The notes under the pieces: model-generated
Database searches by the model: none
Seen by the model: the letters and a program-made list of their open reading frames with translations, nothing else
Told to the model about the DNA's origin: nothing
Assembly (NCBI GenBank): GCA_019635585.1
Contig: JAHBZE010000001.1
Coordinates: 868,001-932,000 of the forward strand
Direction of reading: 5' to 3'
Source: Xanthobacteraceae bacterium
GTDB taxonomy: Bacteria > Pseudomonadota > Alphaproteobacteria > Rhizobiales > Xanthobacteraceae
DNA length: 64,000 nucleotides
In this document: positions 1 to 7,701 of the stretch, one piece after another
Layout: each line of letters begins with the position of its first letter
Numbering within the stretch: position 1 is the first letter of the stretch
Made by a program: the position numbers and the translations under genes

Positions 1-117
1 TTCCGCCGACAAAGTCGTCACCCATGCGATCGGGCGCGGCACGACGATGCCGGTAAGCAAACGATAGATGTCCTGAGGCTGCATCGGCGCCGGATCGATT
101 TTCATCGTGAATTCCAT
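1..117 (-). CDS. flavin reductase-like FMN-binding protein (partial, N-terminal 39 residues)
   Basis: Only the first 39 codons lie in the window; the gene runs off the left edge. The motif PRPIAWVTT after DIYRLLTGIV is typical of the flavin reductase-like / flavoredoxin FMN-binding family, which binds FMN and often supplies reduced flavin to a partner monooxygenase. A second in-frame ATG at 105 is an alternative start. It lies 31 bp downstream of the IclR gene on the same strand, so it is probably the last visible gene of the catabolic operon. The LLM-class flavin enzyme at the head of the cluster would be a natural partner (inference). The family call rests on a short stretch. Confidence 0.72.
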   Translation of the reverse strand, partial: MEFTMKIDPAPMQPQDIYRLLTGIVVPRPIAWVTTLSAE

Positions 118-148
118 GTTTCGCGGCGCTCGCCGCCTATTGCACCAA

Positions 149-952
149 TCAGGCGGCAGGAACCTTGCGGCGCCCGTTATCCCCGAAAGCGGGACCCGGC
201 AGAGCGCCCTGCTTCGAGGAAATTATCGCAGCACAACGCTCGGTTACTTCCTGCATATTCTTGAAAAACGCCTTGTCTTGGCCCTGCTTGTGGATTGCAG
301 AGCTCATCGCAGCAACGACCGCGCCCGAGGCATCGCGGATCGGGCAGCCGATCGCGAAAATGTCCACGAGATTCTCTTCGTCCGAAATCGAGTATCCGCG
401 GCTCCGAGTAGCCCGAAGATCGGACATCAACGCCCGGCTGTTCACGATACTGTAGGGCGTAAGACGATTGAGCGAGAGCTTAGGCAGCAGGTCACGTAGC
501 TCGTCGTCGCTCATCGCTGCGAGCAACACCTTGCCGGCTGCGGTCGTGTGAAGCTGGCCGGTAACGCCGGTATTGATGCGGAAGACGTACGGCTGCGCGC
601 CTTGAATGGCGTAGAGATAGAGCATCATGGTGTTCGAGCGAACGCCGAGATAGACGTTGAGGTTCTCTTTCTCCGCAAGCAGGTGCAGGTCGTCATGACA
701 CGCGCTGTAAAGCGGATTGGCGCGGGTATATTTCTGACCAATTTCGAATGTGGTTGCGCCGACGCGATAACGGCGCGTCGCAGGATTCTGCTCCAGAAAT
801 CCCTCTTCGGCGAGCGTCAGTAGAAGCCGAGACGCCTTGCTCTTGTCGAGCGACAGAAGCCGCGCGACTTCGCGCACGCCCAGTTCCGGACCGTGCTCGG
901 CAATCGTTCTCAGTATCTTGAGCCCGTGCGAAAGCGACTGATTGATAGCCAT
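149..952 (-). CDS. IclR family transcriptional regulator
   Basis: 267 residues, the usual IclR length. An N-terminal winged helix-turn-helix (about residues 8-70, with the recognition region LSLDKSKASRLLLTL) is followed by the IclR effector-binding domain (about 80-250, with TTAAGKVLLA and CPIRDASGAVVAAMS). IclR proteins bind small aromatic or organic-acid effectors and repress or activate catabolic operons. The gene sits 9 bp after the ABC permease on the same strand, so it is co-transcribed with the importer. It is the only regulator in the cluster and the likely reader of the paired TTGAGA boxes at the two upstream promoters, which would make it autoregulated (inference). Confidence 0.93.
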   Translation of the reverse strand: MAINQSLSHGLKILRTIAEHGPELGVREVARLLSLDKSKASRLLLTLAEEGFLEQNPATRRYRVGATTFEIGQKYTRANPLYSACHDDLHLLAEKENLNVYLGVRSNTMMLYLYAIQGAQPYVFRINTGVTGQLHTTAAGKVLLAAMSDDELRDLLPKLSLNRLTPYSIVNSRALMSDLRATRSRGYSISDEENLVDIFAIGCPIRDASGAVVAAMSSAIHKQGQDKAFFKNMQEVTERCAAIISSKQGALPGPAFGDNGRRKVPAA

Positions 953-961
953 AATCGGCCT

Positions 962-1744
962 TTAGTGCCCCGACACCGGAGCGGTAAGAGTTGTCTTTTC
1001 CCAGTAAACTACTTTCCGATAAACGGAACGAACAGCAAAATTGGCAAGCACTCCGATCAAAGACAGCGTGAAAACGGAGGTAAACATTGCGCCGACATCG
1101 AAATTCATCGAGGACGACTGAATCAAATGCCCGAGTCCCTGCCGCGCGGCAAGGAATTCGCCGACAACCGTGCCGATCAGGCCGAGAACGATACTAATTT
1201 GCAGCCCGGCGAAGATCGAATTGGCGGCGCTCGGCAATTTTACATCCCAGAAGATTAACCAGCGCGGCGCGGAAAACGCGCGATACAGATCCACAAGATC
1301 GGGGTTTGCCGAGCGCAGGCCGGTCATCGTGTTGATGAACATCGGGAAGAAGCAGATCAACGCGACGAGCACGACCTTGAAGGTCATGCCGAAGCCGAAC
1401 CACACCAGCAATAGCGGTGCCAGCGCAACCTTCGGCATCGACTGAAAGCCGACGACATATGGAAATAAAATGCGTTCAGCCAACACAAACTCGGCGACCA
1501 GCGCGCCAAGAAGAAATGCGATGATGCAGCCGAGGAAGTATCCGAGCAACATCTGTGTCAACGTTATCCCGATATGCGGGAAAATCAGGCCGGTGGAGTA
1601 AAGAACCCAGGCGGATTTCGCAACTTCGATCGGCCCCGGCAACAGGTAACTGGGGACGCCCGACCATTTTGTGCCGAAGTGCCAGATCAAGAGAAAGCAG
1701 GTGATCGATATTACGGAGACGGAATAGGCCTTGAGCTTCGTCAT
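962..1744 (-). CDS. ABC transporter permease (SsuC/TauC type)
   Basis: 260 residues with about six hydrophobic segments and the BPD_transp_1 fold. The coupling region around EFLAARQGLGHLIQ is characteristic of nitrate/sulfonate/taurine-type permeases. It forms the inner-membrane channel with the ATPase and binding protein encoded immediately upstream on the same strand (12 bp gap to the ATPase). The substrate cannot be read from the sequence. The neighbouring molybdenum hydroxylases suggest a small heterocyclic or aromatic compound rather than a sulfonate, because no desulfonating monooxygenase of the SsuD/TauD kind is recognised here (inference). Confidence 0.92.
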   Translation of the reverse strand: MTKLKAYSVSVISITCFLLIWHFGTKWSGVPSYLLPGPIEVAKSAWVLYSTGLIFPHIGITLTQMLLGYFLGCIIAFLLGALVAEFVLAERILFPYVVGFQSMPKVALAPLLLVWFGFGMTFKVVLVALICFFPMFINTMTGLRSANPDLVDLYRAFSAPRWLIFWDVKLPSAANSIFAGLQISIVLGLIGTVVGEFLAARQGLGHLIQSSSMNFDVGAMFTSVFTLSLIGVLANFAVRSVYRKVVYWEKTTLTAPVSGH

Positions 1745-1756
1745 TCCCCCTCTCCG

Positions 1757-2533
1757 TCAATGCATCGCCGAGCTTGCACCCAGCATCTCTCGCAACTGGT
1801 TCGCGATCTTTCCAAATTCCGGGCTTGCCAGTGTCTCCAGCGTACGCGGCCGTGCGATATCGACCGGCACTTCCAGAATCTTCGTGCCCGGCCGCCCGGA
1901 CAGCACCACGATCTTATCCGCGAGAAAAACCGCTTCAGGAATTGAATGCGTGATGAAGACGACGGTCTTGCGCGTATTCAGCCAGATCGATTGCAGTTCC
2001 ATCGTCATTCGCTCGCGGGTCAAGGCATCGAGCGCCGCGAAAGGTTCGTCCATCAGCAAAACCGCAGGATCGTGGATGAGACCGCGCGCAATACCGGCGC
2101 GCTGTTGCATACCGCCCGACAACTCGCGCGGAAGATGATTGGCAAACTTGCCCAGCCCAACGAGTTCAAGCAACTCCTCCGCTCTCGCGCGATAGTTCGC
2201 AATCGGCAATCCGAGCGCGCGGATTGGAACCAGCACGTTATCGATTACCGTTTTCCAGGGCAGCAGGGTGGGCTGCTGGAAAACGATACCGACATCCGAA
2301 CGGGGACCCGTGATCGCAGAGCCGGAAAGCCTGGCGCTGCCTTCCGAGACCGACATCAAACCGCTCACGACGCGGAGCAATGTGGACTTTCCGCATCCGG
2401 ACGAACCGATGACCGAGACGAACTGCCCCTTCTCAACCTTCAGATCGAGAGCACGCAGAGCCAGAAGCGGGCCCTGCGTGGTCTGATAGACGACCGAGAT
2501 GCCGTCGATATCGAGCATCGAAACGTTTGCCAT
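1757..2533 (-). CDS. ABC transporter ATP-binding protein (SsuB/TauB type)
   Basis: 258 residues with a complete nucleotide-binding domain: Walker A GSSGCGKST (about 42-50), Q-loop FQQPTLLPWK, signature LSGGMQQR, Walker B LLMDEPFAALD and switch histidine in ITHSIPEA. LPWKTVIDNV after the Q-loop is typical of the nitrate/sulfonate/taurine importer subfamily. It energises uptake by the adjacent permease and binding protein; the order binding protein, ATPase, permease on one strand with gaps of 12-30 bp supports one transporter unit. Confidence 0.94.
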   Translation of the reverse strand: MANVSMLDIDGISVVYQTTQGPLLALRALDLKVEKGQFVSVIGSSGCGKSTLLRVVSGLMSVSEGSARLSGSAITGPRSDVGIVFQQPTLLPWKTVIDNVLVPIRALGLPIANYRARAEELLELVGLGKFANHLPRELSGGMQQRAGIARGLIHDPAVLLMDEPFAALDALTRERMTMELQSIWLNTRKTVVFITHSIPEAVFLADKIVVLSGRPGTKILEVPVDIARPRTLETLASPEFGKIANQLREMLGASSAMH

Positions 2534-2563
2534 GGACTTATTGGTTTGCGTGAACGCGAAAGT

Positions 2564-3655
2564 TCACTTGTACGCCTTTGCCTTCTTCACCACGTCATCA
2601 CGGCTGAAGCGATTGTATTCGGCCACGAACTCGTTGGTATAAAGCGTATTGACCGGGATATTTGCTTTCTGCTCGATCAAACCACCGAGCTTCAGCGCAC
2701 CAACAATGAGTTGCCACTCCTTATCCGTGAACGCGCCCATATTCTTGTCATTGCGCGCGTAAAGCAGATTCTCGAGACGCGGCTTGAGAATCGCCATTTC
2801 CCGCTTGATGTTTTCCTCTTCCGTGCCAGTCGTCGGCCGCATGGTCGGATATTCTTTCCAGAACGAGCGGATGCAGCCTTCGAGATTTGCCTGACAGGCG
2901 ACTGCCCCCTTCGACATCGCTCTCCCGAACTTCGCAATCAGGTCCGGCCGCTTCTTGATCATCTCGTTCGTGTACGGGAAACCGTGACTCGGCAGGCCCT
3001 GATACTCTTTCGGAAATGCGATACGACGAATTTTAGTTCCCGAAAGCTCAAGCGCTACGTGCATGGTATCCCAGAGATTGAGCGCATCGATCTGCTTGCG
3101 GCGAAGTGCTTCGAAAGCCGGCACGCCTGATCCGACGCCCATCTTCTGGACCGTGCTCCAATCGACTCCCTGATTTTGCGCCATCGCCTGCGTCATCGCG
3201 ATGTTACCGGAGGTGAGCGCGACGAAGCCGATGGTCGAACCCTTCAGGTCTGCGAACGACTTGATGCGGCTATCGTCGAGAACGGCGAGCTCCCAGATCG
3301 AACGCGGCAGATAATTGTATGCGAAGCGAATCGGGAAATTGGGCTTGCCTTCCTGTCGTGAAATCGGAATCGGCTCGAGCGAAGCGTAAGCGGTGTGAAT
3401 CGATCCCTGCAACAGCTGTGGAATGATTACGCCCGAACCCGCGAGCACGATTAGTTCGACATCAAGCTCCTCCTCATCGAAGAAGCCGAGCGCCTTTGCG
3501 AATGTGAAGTTGGCGACGCCGGAATTGATGGCGGAAGGCCACGCAAAAACGAACTTGTCCTTCGCAATTGCAGCCGGCCCGGAAAGCGCCGCAGCAAGCG
3601 CGACGGTAGATATTGCTGCGGCCCGGCCCAGCGTCTTCAAGATCTGCGTGTGCAT
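2564..3655 (-). CDS. ABC transporter substrate-binding protein (NMT1/SsuA-like)
   Basis: 363 residues from the ATG at 3655, chosen because GGGGA lies just upstream and the protein then begins with a secretion signal (hydrophobic core ISTVALAAALSGPAAIA, cleavage near AIAK). An ATG 24 bases further upstream is possible. The mature part matches the NMT1/SsuA periplasmic-binding fold, with an early KALGFFDEEELDVELI segment and a later LKGSTIGFVALTSGN segment. It should capture the substrate in the periplasm. It is the first gene of the transporter block and is preceded by its own promoter and operator-like boxes. Substrate unknown. Confidence 0.9.
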   Translation of the reverse strand: MHTQILKTLGRAAAISTVALAAALSGPAAIAKDKFVFAWPSAINSGVANFTFAKALGFFDEEELDVELIVLAGSGVIIPQLLQGSIHTAYASLEPIPISRQEGKPNFPIRFAYNYLPRSIWELAVLDDSRIKSFADLKGSTIGFVALTSGNIAMTQAMAQNQGVDWSTVQKMGVGSGVPAFEALRRKQIDALNLWDTMHVALELSGTKIRRIAFPKEYQGLPSHGFPYTNEMIKKRPDLIAKFGRAMSKGAVACQANLEGCIRSFWKEYPTMRPTTGTEEENIKREMAILKPRLENLLYARNDKNMGAFTDKEWQLIVGALKLGGLIEQKANIPVNTLYTNEFVAEYNRFSRDDVVKKAKAYK

Positions 3656-3671
3656 GACTTCCCCTGTCCTC

Positions 3672-3727
3672 TGTCTCAATTAATCACTTTCCGTCTCAAC
3701 TATTGATACAACATCAGCGCCTGTCAA
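3672..3727 (-). promoter_or_regulatory. promoter with paired TTGAGAC boxes before the importer block
   Basis: On the minus strand TTGACA (3722-3727) is followed after exactly 17 bp by AATAGT (3699-3704), a good sigma70 -35/-10 pair. Two direct copies of TTGAGAC/ATTGAGAC begin right after the -10 (read on the plus strand as GTCTCAA at 3693-3699 and 3673-3679), spaced 20 bp, about two helical turns. The same box pair with 21 bp spacing sits at the promoter of the enzyme block near 13,475-13,500. Position over the start site suggests repression. The motifs are seen; the regulator (IclR) is inferred. Confidence 0.6.
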
Positions 3728-3817
3728 GTTTTACGCTGCGATTTGAGGCTAAGTTCGGGGCTTACAGCGCCAGAATTTTCGCCCCTCCGCATAAGAAAAA
3801 TGCCCGTTCCGTCGCCA

Positions 3818-6800
3818 TCAAACGAAGGCAAGTTTGTCCCCGGCAGCGACAAGCGCCCGTCTGACGACGTTCACAAGGAGCGACGCCTTGTAGCGATTGT
3901 CTTTCATCGGCAGCGCGCCAAACACGGCGGCCGAAGCGGCGGCATCGATCGCGTCTGATGTCAGCGACGCGCCGCGCAGCAGATCTTCGCTATGGCGAGC
4001 CCGCGCCGGCGCTGGCGCAACACCGCCCATCACAATCGCCACGCCGGTCAAATTTGTCTTCGTGCCGGTTAGCCGAACCGCGGCGGATGCTTCGGCGAAG
4101 TCGCCGCGCCAGCGCGCATATTTTTCATAGTGAAACGAAGATAGTTCGCGCGGCTGCGGAATTTCTATGTGCGTGATCAACTCCGCGGGCGCGAGCACCG
4201 TCTCCCCTGCCCAGACGTAAAGTTGCTCGACTGGAATGCGCCGTTCGCCGTCTGGTCCTGCCGTAACAACAACTGCGTCGAGGCAAGAAAGCATCGGCGC
4301 AAGATCGGCGACGCACGGCGCCGCGCATCTTCCCGCACCTAGAATCGAATGATGCCGATTGTCCCCGAGAACTGCATAACAGGGACATGCCGGCCCTGAG
4401 AAGCGATAGCAGGGCGTTGCCGAACGAAAGAACCAGCAGCGCTTCTCCTGACATAGATCGCCCGCGACGGTGGCACGGTTGCGAATTTGCTGGGTAGCAA
4501 TCAGCGATGTGCCCCTCGAAAGGCCTGGACACTTCTCGGCGATGAGATCGCTTTTCACCAGCCGGTCCAGCGTGACCGCCGCACCGACTTTAATAAAGTC
4601 ACCGTGATCGGCAATGTCTTTGACACCGGGCACGTTCGCGTAAGAAACCAGTTTCGCCGGTCCATATACGCCCTGCCGGATGCCGGGCAATAGATCGGTG
4701 CCGCCGCCAAGAAAACGGCTGCGCTCGGAAGCCTCGGCCTGCGCGACGGCCTCTTCGGCAGAAGTGGCGACGCATGTTCCGAATTGCGAAACGCGGGGAC
4801 GCGATTTCGCGGTGTACTTTCCGGCCTTCTTCATGACCGGAAACATTGCCGGATATATTTTGCGTACCGCCGCGACTTCGGCGTTGTACGGCCGCAAATA
4901 CGGCTTCAACGGAAGTTCGCGCGCGTGCTTTTGCTCGATTGCAGCAAGCACGGCTTCCGGTGTGATCGGCAACTTGTGAAAACGAACCCCGACCGCGTCG
5001 GCAACGGCGTTCGCGACCGCCGCAACTGTTGCATTGATGGTCGGCTCACCCGCCGCTTTGGCGCCGAATGGGCCGAGCGCGTCATTGGTTTCGATGAAAT
5101 CGACCGAAATGTTCGGCGTATCGGCGATCCGCGGCACGCGATAATTAATCAACGAGCGATTCACCGGACGTCCGCCGTCGAAGACGACATCTTCGCTCAG
5201 CGCCATGCCGATACCCTGCATGATGCCGCCATAAGTCTGCCCTTCGAGCGCAGTCGGATTGAGGACGCGCCCGACATCTTGCGCCGACGCGATGTTCAGG
5301 ATCGTTACATGGCCGGTGCCGGGATCGACCTCCACCTCCACCGCCTGCGCGCCGAAAGCATAAGCGGCAGCGTAGTTTCCGTAGCCGGTTACGGGATCTG
5401 GCCGCTCAAGCCCGATCGCATAGTGTCCTTCGACACGTAGCGAACCGAAGCGCTGCGCCGCCTGCGCAAGCGTCAACTCCCGCCGCCAGTCCTCGGGATG
5501 CGTGAACACGCCTCCGCGATATTCGATAACATTCGCCGCAACGGTCCATTCCTCTGACAACCGCTCGCGGATTCTCGCAATCAATTCCTTTCCGCCCGCA
5601 ATCGCCGCGTTGCCGGTTACGAAAGTTACCCGCGAAGCCGCGCTGCCGAGATCGTCGGGCGCGAGTTCGGTATCCATGTGAACGACGATTATGCCTGCGG
5701 TCGAGATTCCGAGCGTTTCGGCGACAAGCTGCGCGAGGATCGTGTTTTGCCAGGTTCCGGCGTCGGCGGTCTGCGTGAAGACTGCAAGACTGCCATCGGC
5801 CTGAAGCTCGATAGCGACGTTCGAAAAATTTCCTTCGGCGTAGAGTACGCTCCCGCTCGGATGGATCATCGAAGCGACGCCGATGCCGCAATACGGCGGC
5901 AGCTTGCCTTTCTTCTCCGTCCAGCCGATCCGCTCGGCAGCCTTGCGCAGGCAATCACTGAGACCGCAACTCGTGATTTTCCAGCCGAGCGGCGTGAGGT
6001 CTCCGGCCTGGTTCGCGATCTGAAGCCGGTATTCCACCGGATCGATGTTCAAACGCTCGGCAACTTCATCGACCTGGCTTTCGATAGCCCAGATGATTCC
6101 CGGCGCGCCCATCCCGCGATAGGAGCCGCCTGGAAGTTTATTCGTGTAGACGAGCTTTGCGCGCACACCGGCCGCGCCGACCCGATAGAGATTTGCCGTG
6201 CGCTGACGCAGTGCCGACACATAAACCGGACCCATGTGCGTGTAGGCGCCGTTATCCACGATGGCATCGACGGTACGGGCTAAAATATTGCCTTTTGCAT
6301 CCACCGCTGTCCGCAGCGACATCGATTTCGCGTGGTCGCTCTTTCCGGCGATGTATTCCTCATCGCGCGAAAGCACAACCTTGACCGGCCTTCCCGTTCG
6401 TTTCGAAAGCAGTGCTGCAATCGCGATCTGCTCGGGAGATTGCGATTTGCCACCAAAGCCGCCACCGATCGCAACGGACCGGACAACGATATCCGCCACC
6501 TCCATGCCGGTGACGCGCGCCAATTCCTTCCGCACGAAGAACGGCGCCTGCGTGCCACACCAGACTTCGAGCCTACCGCTCGCCGGGTCGTATGAAGCGA
6601 CAGCGGCATTCGTCTCCATGCAGACGGGCCATACGACGCCATGTTCGTAGTGACCCTCCACGACGAGCGCGGCATCCTTGAACGCCGCATCGACCTCGCC
6701 GAGCTTCACATCGACGGACTGTGCGACGTTCGGCGGCAGCTTTTGCTTGCGCGCATGGATTTCGGGTGCGCCGGTTGCGAGTGCTGCGGCGACCGTGACC

Positions 6801-7195
6801 GCCGCAGGCTGCTCGCGATACTTGACCGCAATCGCCCGAATACCGAGCCAGGCGGCCTGCGCCGTCTCTGCCGCGACCGCGGCAACCTCTTCGCCATAAA
6901 AGCGCACCCGATCGGTCGCGAGCGGATAACGGTCCGAATAACCGGCGCCATAGTTCACATATTGCGCGCCGTTGAAGTCCGATGACGAGATCGCGTCGAT
7001 GACGCCGGCGATGGCGCGGGCGGGGTTCAGATCAATTTCGAGAATCTGCGCCGAGGCATGCGGGCTACGGAGGATCGCACAGTACAACATCCCCGGCAGC
7101 ACGATGTCATGCGTGTATTCTGCTTCGCCAGTGACCTTCGCCTTCGCCTCGATTTGCGGAATGCGGCGGCCGATCACTCCGGACGCGGCTTTCAT
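3818..7195 (-). CDS. xanthine dehydrogenase-family hydroxylase, molybdopterin and FAD subunits fused
   Basis: 1125 residues. About residues 1-760 are a complete molybdopterin-binding large subunit (ald_Xan_dh_C and MoCo domains, GGGFGGK at 244-250, catalytic-type glutamate in AAGEP near 717). After a roughly 35-residue linker, residues 794-1125 are an FAD-binding medium subunit (GGGTDL; TVAGD; CO dehydrogenase-type C-terminal domain). The FAD part carries a cysteine-rich insert (about 915-961, starting CWFFR) like that of PaoB/YagS and 4-hydroxybenzoyl-CoA reductase beta chains, where it holds an extra 4Fe-4S cluster. These chains are normally separate. The start overlaps the 2Fe-2S gene by ATGA, so the pair would form a complete enzyme. 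Substrate unknown. Confidence 0.92.
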   Translation of the reverse strand: MKAASGVIGRRIPQIEAKAKVTGEAEYTHDIVLPGMLYCAILRSPHASAQILEIDLNPARAIAGVIDAISSSDFNGAQYVNYGAGYSDRYPLATDRVRFYGEEVAAVAAETAQAAWLGIRAIAVKYREQPAAVTVAAALATGAPEIHARKQKLPPNVAQSVDVKLGEVDAAFKDAALVVEGHYEHGVVWPVCMETNAAVASYDPASGRLEVWCGTQAPFFVRKELARVTGMEVADIVVRSVAIGGGFGGKSQSPEQIAIAALLSKRTGRPVKVVLSRDEEYIAGKSDHAKSMSLRTAVDAKGNILARTVDAIVDNGAYTHMGPVYVSALRQRTANLYRVGAAGVRAKLVYTNKLPGGSYRGMGAPGIIWAIESQVDEVAERLNIDPVEYRLQIANQAGDLTPLGWKITSCGLSDCLRKAAERIGWTEKKGKLPPYCGIGVASMIHPSGSVLYAEGNFSNVAIELQADGSLAVFTQTADAGTWQNTILAQLVAETLGISTAGIIVVHMDTELAPDDLGSAASRVTFVTGNAAIAGGKELIARIRERLSEEWTVAANVIEYRGGVFTHPEDWRRELTLAQAAQRFGSLRVEGHYAIGLERPDPVTGYGNYAAAYAFGAQAVEVEVDPGTGHVTILNIASAQDVGRVLNPTALEGQTYGGIMQGIGMALSEDVVFDGGRPVNRSLINYRVPRIADTPNISVDFIETNDALGPFGAKAAGEPTINATVAAVANAVADAVGVRFHKLPITPEAVLAAIEQKHARELPLKPYLRPYNAEVAAVRKIYPAMFPVMKKAGKYTAKSRPRVSQFGTCVATSAEEAVAQAEASERSRFLGGGTDLLPGIRQGVYGPAKLVSYANVPGVKDIADHGDFIKVGAAVTLDRLVKSDLIAEKCPGLSRGTSLIATQQIRNRATVAGDLCQEKRCWFFRSATPCYRFSGPACPCYAVLGDNRHHSILGAGRCAAPCVADLAPMLSCLDAVVVTAGPDGERRIPVEQLYVWAGETVLAPAELITHIEIPQPRELSSFHYEKYARWRGDFAEASAAVRLTGTKTNLTGVAIVMGGVAPAPARARHSEDLLRGASLTSDAIDAAASAAVFGALPMKDNRYKASLLVNVVRRALVAAGDKLAFV

Positions 7196-7701
7196 GCGCC
7201 GGCCGCGGCGGCACGCACCGCCTGTAGAATCTGCGCATATCCGGTACAGCGACAGACATTGCCCTGCAGCGCGACGCGGATTTCATCTTCGGTCGGATGT
7301 TTCGTTTGCGAAAGCAGCGCATGCGCCGACATAATCATGCCGCTCGTGCAGAATCCGCATTGGAAGCCGCCGTGCTCGACAAAGGCTTCCTGCAAGCGGT
7401 CAAGCACGCCGTCGCGCTCCAACCCCTCGATCGTGGTGACGTGCGAGCCGGGCACGGTGCAGGCGAGCGTCACGCAGGAACAAACCGCGCTGCCGTCGAG
7501 AACGACGGTGCAGGCGCCGCATTCCCCGCTGTTGCAGCCGATTTTCGTGCCTCGCAGATCGAGGCGATTGCGTAATACTTCGGCGAGCGACTCGTGCGGC
7601 TCGACAAGAAGTTCTCGTTCGTTTCCGTTCACCGAAAGCGCGAGCGAGAACGAACCTTCCGCCGAGGTGTCCTCTTTGCGCGCTCTCGCCACAGCGCTCA
7701 T
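7192..7701 (-). CDS. 2Fe-2S subunit of xanthine dehydrogenase-family hydroxylase (CoxS type), second copy
   Basis: 169 residues from the ATG at 7701, chosen because it overlaps the stop of the upstream large-subunit gene as ATGA. The N-terminal plant-type ferredoxin domain has CNSGECGAC plus a fourth cysteine. The C-terminal helical domain has CGFCTSGM and CRCTG for the second 2Fe-2S cluster. In this family the subunit passes electrons from the molybdenum centre to FAD. It sits directly before the fused large/FAD chain and overlaps it by 4 bp, so it most likely belongs to that enzyme. Confidence 0.94.
   Translation of the reverse strand: MSAVARARKEDTSAEGSFSLALSVNGNERELLVEPHESLAEVLRNRLDLRGTKIGCNSGECGACTVVLDGSAVCSCVTLACTVPGSHVTTIEGLERDGVLDRLQEAFVEHGGFQCGFCTSGMIMSAHALLSQTKHPTEDEIRVALQGNVCRCTGYAQILQAVRAAAAGA

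Noticed and set aside
1946-3130. Long plus-strand open frame (394 codons) opposite the ABC ATPase and binding-protein genes
   Set aside because: It is antisense to two clear transporter genes; the translation is Arg/His-rich with no domain, as expected from a GC-rich shadow frame.
962-3655. Assignment of the first importer as a sulfonate or taurine transporter
   Set aside because: The family resemblance is only to the transporter class; no SsuD, TauD or other desulfonation gene is present, so the substrate is left open.
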